Shown: positions 10,333 through 18,766 of the stretch, one piece after another | Numbering within the stretch: the first letter of the stretch is position 1 | Layout: each line of letters begins with the position of its first letter | Origin: Burkholderia sp. L27(2015) | GTDB taxonomy: Bacteria; Pseudomonadota; Gammaproteobacteria; Burkholderiales; Burkholderiaceae | NCBI RefSeq assembly: GCF_009765705.1 | Contig: NZ_LMUX01000027.1 | Location: forward strand, 115,575 to 179,574 | DNA length: 64,000 nucleotides | Reading direction: 5' to 3' | Notes under the pieces: generated by a model | What the model was told of the DNA's origin: nothing | Databases searched by the model: none | Seen by the model: only the letters and a program-made list of their open reading frames with translations | Program-made: the position numbers and the translations under genes

Positions 10333-10414
10333 GGCCCGGGTTTCCTTCCCGCCAGACCCTTTTATCGCGCCGCCAGAGTTTGGCAATACGTTGGCGCACG
10401 TGCGTGTTGCACAC

Positions 10415-11053
10415 TCATTTTTCCCGACCCAGCGCGAGTAACTCGGAACGCATGCCCAAATTGGTCTGCAGCTCGCCGAGCATGGCCGAGGTGATGGTTT
10501 CTTCGCCCGGGGTGCGAATTCCGCGGCTTTCCATGCATAAGTGCCGGCACCGAATGACAACGCCGACGGCCTTGGGCTGCAGCTCGCGCAGCAGGGTTTC
10601 GGCCACCTGGCTCGTGAGCCGCTCCTGCACTTGCAGGCGGCGCGAAAAGCACTCGACAAGGCGAGTCAGCTTCGAGAGGCCGACAATTTTCCCTTCCGGC
10701 ACGTAGCCCACTGTCGCCGTGCCGAAGAACGGCGCCAAATGATGCTCGCAATGGCTGTACACAGGGATGCCGCGCACCACGATCAACTCGTTATAGCGCT
10801 CGGCGCCATCTTCGAACACTTTGAGAATTTCGGTCGGGTCCTGCGCATAGCCAGAGGTCCAGTGCTTCCATGCGCGGGTCACGCGGGTCGGTGTTTCACG
10901 CAGCCCCGGGCGATTCGGATCTTCGCCCAGGCTGACTAAAAACCTTTGCCAATCGACTTCGCTGAAGCCGTGGTCCGCGTCGTGGTGGTCATGGCTGTGG
11001 TCGTGGTCATGGCCGGCGTGTGTGCTGTCCGGTGGTTGGCTCTTATCGGTCAT
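10415..11053 (-). CDS. folE: GTP cyclohydrolase I with His-rich N-terminus
   Basis: FolE converts GTP to dihydroneopterin triphosphate, the first step of folate synthesis. The 212-residue protein has the zinc and active-site motifs YSHCEHHLAPFFG, GLSKLTRLVE, RLQVQERLT and RCRHLCMESRG. Residues 13-28 form a His/Asp-rich run (HAGHDHDHSHDHHDADH) not needed for catalysis; it could buffer metal for the zinc enzyme. The ATG has GGAG eight bases upstream. Assignment is firm. Confidence 0.95.
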   Translation of the reverse strand: MTDKSQPPDSTHAGHDHDHSHDHHDADHGFSEVDWQRFLVSLGEDPNRPGLRETPTRVTRAWKHWTSGYAQDPTEILKVFEDGAERYNELIVVRGIPVYSHCEHHLAPFFGTATVGYVPEGKIVGLSKLTRLVECFSRRLQVQERLTSQVAETLLRELQPKAVGVVIRCRHLCMESRGIRTPGEETITSAMLGELQTNLGMRSELLALGREK

Positions 11054-11359
11054 AGGTTTGCTCCAAGGTACAAATCGCTACAGATGCACCGGGCGGCGTG
11101 TCACTCGGCCGTAGCGCGAGCGCGTCTGTAAGCGCGTTTGAATAGTCCATTGCCATCAGTTTTATCACGATACCGACGCCATCACCGAGAAAGCCGCGGC
11201 CATGCACGAGCGCCGGCCGCGCAGGTGGGCAGGAATTATGCACGTTTACGGGGATTTACGTAGGGCGCCGCCGGGAACACGCGCCCGGGGGCACCGCAGA
11301 CCAGCAGGCAGATAAGCGGGCAGACGAGCGGGCAGACGAGCGGGCAACCCAGCGTCGAA
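11054..11359. other. 306-bp intergenic region with short tandem repeat
   Basis: The region lies between folE and the diguanylate cyclase gene, both on the minus strand. Apart from the 12-base repeat at 11315-11350, nothing is recognised. It should contain the folE promoter. Confidence 0.4.
11315..11350. repeat. 12-bp tandem repeat, three units
   Basis: Two exact copies of AGCGGGCAGACG (11315-11326 and 11327-11338) are followed by a third degenerate copy ending in CAACCC. It lies just beyond the end of the diguanylate cyclase gene. Confidence 0.75.
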
Positions 11360-12592
11360 TCAGGAGCCGATACAGTTCAGATCGTTTTGCGCACCGTTTT
11401 CGGCCGCGTGGTCGGTCAGGGCGGAGGGCAGCCCATGCACGCGCAGCGAGGCGTCCGCAATCGTGACGCGGTTACGGCCCGTGCGTTTTGCATGCAACAG
11501 AGCGCCATCGGCCGCCTGGATCACATCGTGGATGTCCTGGTCCTTCATATGCTGCGCCACGCCGATGCTTACCGTTAGCGACGCCTCGAAATCGTTGATG
11601 CTTTCGATGCGCTTGCGTATGCGCTCGGCGATCCTGGTGGCCACGTGCAGGTCGGCGCCAGGCAGAAAAATAATGAATTCCTCGCCACCGAAACGTCCTG
11701 CTACGTCGGCGGGGCGTACCGCTTCCTGAATTTGAGTGGCGATCATCGCCAATGCGCGATCGCCCGCGTCGTGCCCAAATAAATCGTTAATCGACTTGAA
11801 GCGATCCGCATCGAGATATAAAACGCAGACCGGTAAGTCGGCCCGCTCGCAACGATGCAAGATACGTTTCGCCAATTCAATAACACGACGCCGGCGAGGC
11901 AATTGAGTTAACTCATCGATATCGGCAAACGCGCGCAATTGACGTTCAAATCGATAATTCTTGTGATAAATGCGTACCGCGAAAATATTGGTCACGATGC
12001 TCATCGAGATCGCAATCAGCATATATAGCGTGTAGTAGATTCGCATCGCTGGCGAACCCGAATGCATGAGTATCAAAACCAATGGCGCAATCGCCGCAAT
12101 CGCACTGGCCAGCGCGAAATCCCAACCCTGCGCCAGCACCACGGACGCAACCATGGGGATCAAGACAAAAAACGGCAAGCCCATTTTCACGCCGTCGGTC
12201 CAACTCAGCGCATTGATGATGACGCCGCTTTCGGCGCACGCCACATACAAGACACAGGCGGCGCCCAGAACGATGCTGGATTGGCTGCGCCAGGTCGCTA
12301 GTGTAAGCAGCAGCATTGCGCAGACGGGCGCCGCGATGAGCCAATACGATACGCTGGGCAATTCGATGACCGAGTGGCCGAGGATGGCGACGCAATAAAC
12401 GATCATGCCGGCGATCAATTGCACCCGCATGAAAGACCCCAGCCGCCGCGAAACGTATTCGCTGAACGAGCGGGCGTCATCGGGCATCTCGTGTCCGCGC
12501 GGCTCGTTTTTCACATCCCCGACTAATGCCATGATGGTCTCGACAAATCGGGGTTTTCGCGTCACTGGATGATGTAACGTGGCCGGTATCAC
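11360..12592 (-). CDS. Membrane-anchored diguanylate cyclase (GGDEF)
   Basis: The 410-residue protein has five or six transmembrane segments in residues 55-215 and a cytoplasmic GGDEF domain (about 230-390): DIDELTQLPRRRR, CVLYLDADRFKSINDLFGHDAGD, then the catalytic GGEEF. The inhibitory RxxD site lies exactly five residues before it (RPADVAGRF), so product inhibition by c-di-GMP is expected. It would make c-di-GMP from two GTP. No known extracellular sensor domain is seen in the membrane part. The start could instead be the ATG at 12532, which removes 20 residues. It is likely an active cyclase because both GGEEF and I-site are intact. Confidence 0.9.
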   Translation of the reverse strand: MIPATLHHPVTRKPRFVETIMALVGDVKNEPRGHEMPDDARSFSEYVSRRLGSFMRVQLIAGMIVYCVAILGHSVIELPSVSYWLIAAPVCAMLLLTLATWRSQSSIVLGAACVLYVACAESGVIINALSWTDGVKMGLPFFVLIPMVASVVLAQGWDFALASAIAAIAPLVLILMHSGSPAMRIYYTLYMLIAISMSIVTNIFAVRIYHKNYRFERQLRAFADIDELTQLPRRRRVIELAKRILHRCERADLPVCVLYLDADRFKSINDLFGHDAGDRALAMIATQIQEAVRPADVAGRFGGEEFIIFLPGADLHVATRIAERIRKRIESINDFEASLTVSIGVAQHMKDQDIHDVIQAADGALLHAKRTGRNRVTIADASLRVHGLPSALTDHAAENGAQNDLNCIGS

Positions 12593-12905
12593 CGATAAAG
12601 GATACCGCGAATGCGATAAGCCCCAGGCGAATGATTATCGCTTCGAATCTGCCGATATGCGAAAGAAAAATTTAACTTCGATGCGATATTTTTCTATCAG
12701 AATCAATTGCCGATTTATTTGCTTACGGGCATGGAGCAATAGGTTCTGCGTTTGAATTCATCTGTGCAAGCGAGTGCGGTGCTTTGTTTTAGCTACAATA
12801 ATCTGCTCGAAATATATTTGACGTTGCATTTTCGAAAAGAATACTGAATCTTAATCGAATGAAAAAATCGAGAAAGCCCACTTCTTATCAGCCCGTTTAA
12901 AGTAC
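12593..12905. other. 313-bp AT-rich intergenic region
   Basis: The region lies between two minus-strand genes and is much richer in A/T than its flanks, with several A and T runs, as expected for a promoter of the cyclase gene. No specific boxes, operators or ORFs can be supported. Confidence 0.4.
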
Positions 12906-13901
12906 CTACGCTTTGTGAACGATCTCGGTGCTTTCCGTTTCGGGACGAGCTCCCCAGCGCGCCGCCAGCACCGCGCAAACCATTAACTGCATTTGATGAA
13001 ACAGCATCAAGGGCAATACAACTGAGCCGAGCGCGTGACCTGCGAACAATACCTTGGCCATCGGGATGCCCGAAGCCAGGCTTTTCTTCGAACCACAAAA
13101 AATAATCGTGATTTGATCGGCTCGGTCAAAGCCGAGGCGTCTTGCGGTGAAATAGGTAATGACCAGTGCCAGGCCCAGCACCACGGCACACACGACCAGC
13201 ACGCCGCCTAGCGCGAGTAACGGCGTCTGACGCCAGATACCCTCGTTGACGGCTTCGCTGAACGCCGTATACACCACGAGCAGGATCGAGCCTTGATCGA
13301 CGTAACGCAGGAACGAGCGATGACGTGCGACCCATTTCCCGATCAGCGGCCGGGCCATTTGCCCGGCTACGAACGGCACCAGCAATTGCAGCACGATGCC
13401 CCAAATAGTATGCAGCGAAATACCGCCCGCGGTATTGGACGTCACCACGACGCTGGCCACTACCGGTGTGATGAAAATGCCCAGCAGGCTGGACGCCGAT
13501 GCCGAGCAGACGGCCGCCGGCACATTGCCCTTGGCCATCGAGGTAAACGCGATCGAAGATTGTACGGTCGAGGGCAGCGTGCACAGAAACAACACGCCGG
13601 CATACAGCGCCGGAGTCACAATCGGCATCAAGAGCGGCTTGAGCGCGAGACCGAGCAGCGGAAACATGCCGAATGTGCAGAGTAGAACGAGCAAATGCAG
13701 TCGCCAATGGGTCGCCCCAGCCAGCGCCGCTTCGCGCGAGAGCTTGGCGCCGTGGAGGAAAAACAGCAGGCCGATGGCGAAATTGGTAGCCCAGTCGAAC
13801 ACCACGGCGGTTTCGCCTCGGGAAGGGAGCAGGCTGGCGGTGGCAACGGTTGCGAGCAGGCAGAGAGTGAAGTTATCGGGTAAAAGCTTGGGGCGGGCCA
13901 T
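12906..13901 (-). CDS. Bile acid:sodium symporter-like membrane protein
   Basis: The 331-residue protein is hydrophobic throughout with about ten transmembrane segments and matches the bacterial SBF-like (PF13593-type) branch. Recognisable are the NFAIGLLFFLHGAKLS segment, the LPSTVQSSIAFTSMAKGN crossover and the second, inverted CGSKKSLASGIPMAKVLF crossover. Both discontinuous helices hold the polar residues that bind sodium in characterised relatives. Bacterial members transport organic anions such as pantoate or keto acids in some cases; substrate here is unknown. The ribosome binding site is weak. Confidence 0.85.
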   Translation of the reverse strand: MARPKLLPDNFTLCLLATVATASLLPSRGETAVVFDWATNFAIGLLFFLHGAKLSREAALAGATHWRLHLLVLLCTFGMFPLLGLALKPLLMPIVTPALYAGVLFLCTLPSTVQSSIAFTSMAKGNVPAAVCSASASSLLGIFITPVVASVVVTSNTAGGISLHTIWGIVLQLLVPFVAGQMARPLIGKWVARHRSFLRYVDQGSILLVVYTAFSEAVNEGIWRQTPLLALGGVLVVCAVVLGLALVITYFTARRLGFDRADQITIIFCGSKKSLASGIPMAKVLFAGHALGSVVLPLMLFHQMQLMVCAVLAARWGARPETESTEIVHKA

Positions 13902-14230
13902 GATGTCGGTTCAAACCAGGGTGAGCCATATGCACGTGCGATATAGCGGAAAACCCTTATTTTCCGCGAATTTGAATTGGAAAAACAAATTCATTTAAAT
14001 TTAAAATTGATGTGCCGATCGCATGAGTTGTTCCGCGATGGGCTCGCGTCGGGCTGGTCACCGACAATTTATGCTTATGGGTCAATAGGTTACAGGGTGT
14101 TACATCCCTCCTACCGGACTAACACTTTGTGACTCGACATAGGAGGCGCGCCGCACTAAATTAAGGTCATCGCGCTCTCAAACGTTTTTCCGCGGGAAAA
14201 ACGCCGCGCACCCCGACCAAACGACGACCC
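13902..14230. other. 329-bp intergenic region with AT-rich palindrome
   Basis: This divergent region holds a perfect 12-base palindrome (TTTAAATTTAAA, 13994-14005) in an AT-rich stretch next to the symporter start. It should contain both divergent promoters. No other feature is recognised. Confidence 0.45.
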
Positions 14231-14818
14231 ATGATGGTTAAGCGCATCCCTCTCTACGCGGCAGTGGCTGCTTCCCTGGCACTAGGGGGTGCACTGCTAC
14301 TCGGGACTTGTGCGGTGGCCAAAGACGAAGCTGCTTCAACGCAAACAACGCAAACATCACGGCCCCAGGCGAGTTCCGCTAAACCTCCCCCACTCAGTAC
14401 CATCGCGCCCAGCGCCAAGGCTCCGGCGCAGCCCGGTCTGGCTGTACGGCCCCAAACGGGGTGGACGCCCGGTCTGAAACCGCAGGCACCCCAGTCGACC
14501 AAACATGGCACCGGCTTGGGATACGGCTTGCACGCGGGTTCGACACAGCCGGTTGGGCGAGCCAGTATTCGAGAGGCTTCGGCCAGCCTGGCTGCCAGTG
14601 CGTCCGTCAATTCCGCGACGCCGAGTACACCACTCAGCGTAGGCAGCGTCACGGCGTTTCGGCCGCCGCTCGACACGGGTCCGGTGCGCGCGGGTTCGTT
14701 GCGGGCAGATATCGCTCGTTATAGCGCCGAACGCTCGGGCCATGGGCAGTCGGAATCGAGTCCGGCTGAGCTGACTCGTACGCCGCAGACGTACTCTCCG
14801 AATCTCTACAGCAATTAA
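14231..14818 (+). CDS. Unknown exported Ala/Ser/Thr/Pro-rich protein
   Basis: I do not recognise this 195-residue protein. It starts with a typical Sec signal (two basic residues, a long Ala/Leu core, cut after about residue 30, possibly before CAVAKDE). The rest is low-complexity, rich in Ala, Ser, Thr, Pro and Gln, with no predicted fold. There is no lipobox at the expected site, although one Cys follows the hydrophobic core. Codon use is like the neighbouring core genes. It stands alone between divergent and convergent neighbours. It is probably a periplasmic or surface protein; no function is proposed. Confidence 0.65.
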   Translation: MMVKRIPLYAAVAASLALGGALLLGTCAVAKDEAASTQTTQTSRPQASSAKPPPLSTIAPSAKAPAQPGLAVRPQTGWTPGLKPQAPQSTKHGTGLGYGLHAGSTQPVGRASIREASASLAASASVNSATPSTPLSVGSVTAFRPPLDTGPVRAGSLRADIARYSAERSGHGQSESSPAELTRTPQTYSPNLYSN

Positions 14819-14846
14819 AAGCGCGATACCCGCGCTCTGCATATAG

Positions 14847-14874
14847 GCCCGTTGCTGATCTAACGGGCTACTTT
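14847..14874 (+). terminator. Possible terminator after the exported protein gene
   Basis: Seven-base stem GCCCGTT / AACGGGC (14847-14853 with 14862-14868), eight-base loop, then TACTTT. The T tract is poor, so this is a weak call. Confidence 0.45.
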
Positions 14875-14941
14875 GGCGCCACGCTTCGGGACCGATTCCG
14901 GTTCACACTTCCCCGATGTTTCCCGGTGAGCAACAAGCTCT

Positions 14942-15901
14942 TTAGCGCGCGATCAATCTTTGCCGCGCCGTCTCGTACTCATCCTTCAATCGCGCGACCA
15001 GTTCAGCCACGCTCGGCACATCGTTGGTCAGGCCGACGCCTTGTCCTGCGCCCCATACGTCTTTCCATGCCTTGGCGCTCGAACCATCGCTGAAATTCAT
15101 CGCATGCTTGCTGGAATCGGGCAGGTTATTCGGATCCAGCCCGGCCGAGACGATACTTTCGCGTATGTAATTGCCATGCACGCCCGTGAACAGGTTGGTA
15201 TAGATGATGTCGGCCGCCTGCGCGTCGACGATAGCCTTCTTGTAGTTATCCGTAGCGTGCGCCTCGCGCGTAGCGATGAAGCGCGTTCCCATATAAGCCA
15301 GATCGGCGCCCATCGCTTGAGCCGCCAGAATCGATCCGCCATTGGCGATGGCGCCGGACAAAATGATGGCGCCATCGAACATACGCCGCACTTCTCCGAC
15401 CAGAGCGAACGGCGACAGCATGCCGGCATGACCGCCGGCGCCGGCCGCGACCAGAATCAGCCCGTCCACGCCGGCTTCCAGCGCCTTCTCGGCATGGCGA
15501 ATCGATATCACGTCGTGCAGGACGATGCCGCCGTAGCTATGCACCGCATCCACCATTTCTTTGGGCGGCGCACGCAGGCTGGTGATGAAGATCGGCACCT
15601 TGTGTTCTACGCACACCTTGATATCGTGCTCCAGGCGCGCGTTCGACACATGCACGATCTGGTTCACCGCCAGCGGCCCGACGATGGCATCGGGATGCTG
15701 GGCGCGGTGCGCGGCGAGGTTTTCTTCGATCTGCACCAGCCAGTCGCCGAGCATTTCGGCCGGTCGTGCATTGAGCGCGGGAAATGCGCCGACGATCCCC
15801 GCCTTGCATTGGGCGAGCACAAGCTCGGGGTAGCTGACGATGAACATCGGCGACGCTACGACCGGCAGCGCGAGGTGTTGCAAAACCTTAGGCAGGGCCA
15901 T
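14942..15901 (-). CDS. Nitronate monooxygenase (2-nitropropane dioxygenase family)
   Basis: The 319-residue protein is an FMN-dependent TIM barrel. Motifs visible are LPVVASPMFIVSYPELVLAQCKAG at the N-terminus, GLILVAAGAGGHAG (FMN phosphate loop) near residue 150, LSGAIANGGSILAAQAMGADLAYMGTRFIAT, and a C-terminal WGAGQGVG. These enzymes oxidise alkyl nitronates to carbonyl compounds and nitrite. The ATG has AAGGAG nine bases upstream. A 14-base palindrome lies 20 bases ahead of the start. The physiological substrate is unknown. Confidence 0.9.
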   Translation of the reverse strand: MALPKVLQHLALPVVASPMFIVSYPELVLAQCKAGIVGAFPALNARPAEMLGDWLVQIEENLAAHRAQHPDAIVGPLAVNQIVHVSNARLEHDIKVCVEHKVPIFITSLRAPPKEMVDAVHSYGGIVLHDVISIRHAEKALEAGVDGLILVAAGAGGHAGMLSPFALVGEVRRMFDGAIILSGAIANGGSILAAQAMGADLAYMGTRFIATREAHATDNYKKAIVDAQAADIIYTNLFTGVHGNYIRESIVSAGLDPNNLPDSSKHAMNFSDGSSAKAWKDVWGAGQGVGLTNDVPSVAELVARLKDEYETARQRLIAR

Positions 15902-15920
15902 ACGGGACTCTCCTTAAATA

Positions 15921-15934
15921 CGAACGATCGTTCG
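15921..15934. promoter_or_regulatory. Perfect 14-bp palindrome, candidate TetR-type operator
   Basis: CGAACGATCGTTCG is identical to its reverse complement. It sits 20 bases before the nitronate monooxygenase start and about 140 bases before the divergent hydrolase, where a repressor would block transcription. Sites of this form are common for TetR/AcrR proteins; no such regulator lies nearby. Confidence 0.5.
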
Positions 15935-16073
15935 ATTATAGAGGCTCTGAGCGCTTGCTCGTGCCGGTCAAATTTGAGTAAACATTCGGATTGCGCAAGA
16001 AACGCGCAATTCGCGGTTTGTCTCGATGCAGCGCCCGCCTACAATTAAGTCTCAAAAAAAAGGCGCACCCATC

Positions 16074-16991
16074 ATGGCGTTTGAAAACTTCACGCAGTTT
16101 CAAGTCGATACCGGCGGCGCGCGCATTCATGGGCTCAAGGGCGGAACCGGCCCTGCGCTGTTGCTGCTGCATGGCCATCCTCAGACCCACATGATCTGGC
16201 ATCTGCTGGCGCCGCGGCTGGCAGAACACTTTACCGTGATCGTCACCGATTTGCGTGGTTACGGCGCGTCTTCCAAACCGCGCGCTGTGGCGGCCGGCGG
16301 CAACGATAGTGAAGACGTCGCACATGCGCTGTACAGCAAGCGCGAGATGGCCGCGGACCAAGTCGCCGTGATGCGACATTTCGGCTTCGATCAGTTCCTG
16401 GTGTGCGCCCACGATCGCGGTGCGCGCGTCGCACATCGGATGACGCTCGATCACCCGGCGTCGGTCGAGCGGCTGATGCTGCTCGACATTGCGCCCACGC
16501 TGACCATGTATGAAAACACCGATCGCGCTTTTGCCACCGCGTATTTTCATTGGTTCTTCCTGATCCAGCAGGCGCCGTTTCCGGAGGAATTGCTGGGGGC
16601 CAATCCCGATGCCTATGTGGAACGCGTCATGGGCAGCCGTCACGCGGGGCTGGGCGTGTTTGCGCCCGAGGCACTGGCTGCGTACAAAGCCGCGTTTGCC
16701 AATCCGGATACCGTCCATGCGATCTGCGAGGACTACCGGGCGGCCGCCACCATAGACCTCGAACATGACCGCGACGACCGCGAGCGTGGCCGAAAAGTGG
16801 CCTGCCCGCTGCGTGTGTTGTGGGGAGAGTATGGCGTGATCGAGCAATGCTTCGATGCGCTTGAAGCGTGGCGTAGCGTGGCGCGCGATGTCAGCGGGCG
16901 GGCGTTGCCCTGTGGCCACTACATTCCGGAGGAAGCGCCGGATGCGTTGTATGCGGAGATGATTGCGTTTTTTACGGCGCAGGAGAGTTAA
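16074..16991 (+). CDS. Alpha/beta hydrolase, fluoroacetate dehalogenase-like
   Basis: The 305-residue protein has an alpha/beta-hydrolase fold with oxyanion motif LLLHGHPQTH, halide/carboxylate-binding DLRGYG, and the nucleophile elbow AHDRGARVAHRMTLDHP, where Asp replaces the usual Ser. This matches haloacetate/fluoroacetate dehalogenases, as does the later HW pair (YFHWFFL) that binds fluoride in the characterised enzyme. The base His lies in CGHYIPEEAP. The start at 16074 was chosen over one 16 codons upstream because AAAGG precedes it and homologues begin here. Dehalogenase chemistry is plausible; epoxide hydrolase is the main alternative. Confidence 0.85.
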   Translation: MAFENFTQFQVDTGGARIHGLKGGTGPALLLLHGHPQTHMIWHLLAPRLAEHFTVIVTDLRGYGASSKPRAVAAGGNDSEDVAHALYSKREMAADQVAVMRHFGFDQFLVCAHDRGARVAHRMTLDHPASVERLMLLDIAPTLTMYENTDRAFATAYFHWFFLIQQAPFPEELLGANPDAYVERVMGSRHAGLGVFAPEALAAYKAAFANPDTVHAICEDYRAAATIDLEHDRDDRERGRKVACPLRVLWGEYGVIEQCFDALEAWRSVARDVSGRALPCGHYIPEEAPDALYAEMIAFFTAQES

Positions 16992-17392
16992 AGGACGCTT
17001 CGATCGGAGCATGCTTCGAGCCTACGTGTATCGATGGCTCCGGTTGCCGCTTGCCGCACTGAAGCTCGACGGTGTTCGCTAACGCACCGGTCCCGATCGC
17101 GCATGGATGGTGCCATTTCAATAATTCATGTAGATGAAAAAATTCACCATCGACATGGAACGATTTTAAGGTTAGTACAGCATAATAATAAATTTACACA
17201 ACAACATAAACAGCAATGAGGCGAGGGCCCCACGAGGTCGCGGTTGATTCGACAAGCGGCGCGGGCGATCCTCGGCAAGCCAGTGGCCGATCGGGCTTGA
17301 AAGATTAATGTGTCCATCGGGTCACAGGTAGCGCGAGTGAGTGCGCTTTATAATGAGATGGGGACACCGCTCATTTAGAAAAGGACCGCACC
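16992..17392. other. 401-bp intergenic region upstream of the D-malate/tartrate dehydrogenase gene
   Basis: The region contains an imperfect 46-base inverted repeat (outer arms GATGGTG 17106-17112 and CACCATC 17145-17151, inner arms TTCAT and ATGAA), an A-rich tract, and a consensus -10 box TATAAT at 17349-17354, 39 bases before the dehydrogenase start. No good -35 box is spaced for it, which suits activator-dependent transcription. Confidence 0.5.
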
Positions 17393-18481
17393 ATGGCGCA
17401 ACATCGTATCGCTGTGATACCCGGCGACGGTATCGGCAAGGAAGTCATACCCGAAGGCATTCGCGCGCTGGACGCGACCGCACGCCGCTTCGGCATCGAC
17501 CTGCAATTCGACCAGTTCGACTGGTCGAGCTGGGATCATTACGAGAAGCACGGCAAGATGTTGCCTGATAACTGGTTCGAGGTGCTCAGCCGTTACGACG
17601 CCATCTATTTCGGCGCGGTCGGCTGGCCCGAGAAAATTGCCGATCACGTGTCGCTGTGGGGTTCCTTGTTGCGCTTCAGGCGCGATTTCGACCAGTACGT
17701 GAACCTGCGGCCCTGCCGCCTGATGCCGGGTGTGCGCTCGCCGCTGGCTGACCGCAAGCCCGGCGATATCGATTTCTACGTGGTCCGCGAAAACACCGAG
17801 GGCGAGTATTCGAGCATAGGCGGTCGCATGTACGAGGGCACCGAGCGCGAGATCGTCATGCAGGAGACGGTGATGTCGCGTCACGGCGTGGACCGGATTC
17901 TGAAATATGCATTCGAGCTGGCAGCACGTCGCCCGAAAAAGCATCTGACCTCGGCGACCAAGTCCAACGGCATCGCCATCACCATGCCGTATTGGGATGA
18001 GCGAGTCGAAGCGATGGCTCAGCACTATCCGCAGGTCAAAAGGGACAAATATCATATCGACATCTTGACCGCGCAGTTCGTCGCGCATCCCGACTGGTTC
18101 GATGTGGTGGTGGCCAGCAACCTGTTCGGCGACATCCTGTCGGACCTGGGGCCGGCTGTGTGCGGCACGATCGGTATCGCGCCGTCGGCCAATATCAATC
18201 CGGAACGCAAATTTCCGAGTCTGTTCGAACCGGTGCATGGTTCGGCCCCAGATATTGCCGGCAAAGGCATCGCCAATCCGATCGGGCAAATCTGGTGTGG
18301 GGGCCTGATGCTCGAGCACCTGGGCTATCCGGAAGCGGGCGCGGCGGTCCTGACCGGAATCGAGCAGGTGCTGAGTAGCGGCGTGGCGCACGCACCGTTG
18401 ACCGCCGATTTGGGCGGCAAGGGAAACACCGTCGACTTGGGCACCGCCATCGCGCAAGCCATCGGCAGCGGGGCGGCCTGA
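17393..18481 (+). CDS. Tartrate dehydrogenase / D-malate dehydrogenase (decarboxylating)
   Basis: The 362-residue protein belongs to the isocitrate/isopropylmalate dehydrogenase superfamily, TtuC/DmlA branch. It oxidatively decarboxylates D-malate to pyruvate with NAD+, and in relatives also uses L-tartrate. Visible are IAVIPGDGIGKEVIPEG, RPCRLMPGVRSPL, FYVVRENTEGEYSSIGGR, TSATKSNGIAITMPYWD, the metal-binding DILSDLGPAVCGTIGIAPSANI and the NAD loop EPVHGSAPDIAGKGIANPIGQIW. AAAGGA precedes the ATG. The LysR activator that usually flanks dmlA is not present in the window. D-malate activity is favoured but untested. Confidence 0.9.
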   Translation: MAQHRIAVIPGDGIGKEVIPEGIRALDATARRFGIDLQFDQFDWSSWDHYEKHGKMLPDNWFEVLSRYDAIYFGAVGWPEKIADHVSLWGSLLRFRRDFDQYVNLRPCRLMPGVRSPLADRKPGDIDFYVVRENTEGEYSSIGGRMYEGTEREIVMQETVMSRHGVDRILKYAFELAARRPKKHLTSATKSNGIAITMPYWDERVEAMAQHYPQVKRDKYHIDILTAQFVAHPDWFDVVVASNLFGDILSDLGPAVCGTIGIAPSANINPERKFPSLFEPVHGSAPDIAGKGIANPIGQIWCGGLMLEHLGYPEAGAAVLTGIEQVLSSGVAHAPLTADLGGKGNTVDLGTAIAQAIGSGAA

Positions 18482-18668
18482 TCGTCCAAGCCGGCTGTGT
18501 TTAGGCACGGCGTTCCAGACGGGGTGTGCAGGGAACGGTTTGCGCGCCTTGTCCGCTTAGCGAGCTGCTTGTGATCGAGGGAAAGTCCCGATGCGGCAAG
18601 GGTTTGTGCCGCGGTACTATGCATTCGACGCTGATCACGTCTCACAATTTATGTTTTAGTTTTCTTAG

Positions 18669-18705
18669 GCCGCCAGGGCTCATAGCCGGGCGGCTTTCTC
18701 TTTTT
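18669..18705 (+). terminator. Rho-independent terminator
   Basis: Two-part stem GCCGCC/GGCGGC and GGCT/AGCC (18669-18694), closing on a three-base loop, then TTTCTCTTTTT. It lies 188 bases beyond the dehydrogenase stop on the same strand. Confidence 0.75.
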
Positions 18706-18766
18706 GTGGCCGCCGTTCACAGCTGCGGGTCACAGCTACGGCTCGCAGCGACAATAAGGCACGCAG

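Noticed and set aside
14960..16048. Long plus-strand frame opposite nitronate monooxygenase
   Set aside because: Shadow of the minus-strand gene with FMN motifs; no ribosome binding site and no recognisable domain.
17375..18508. Long minus-strand frame opposite the tartrate/D-malate dehydrogenase
   Set aside because: Shadow of a gene with intact metal and NAD motifs.
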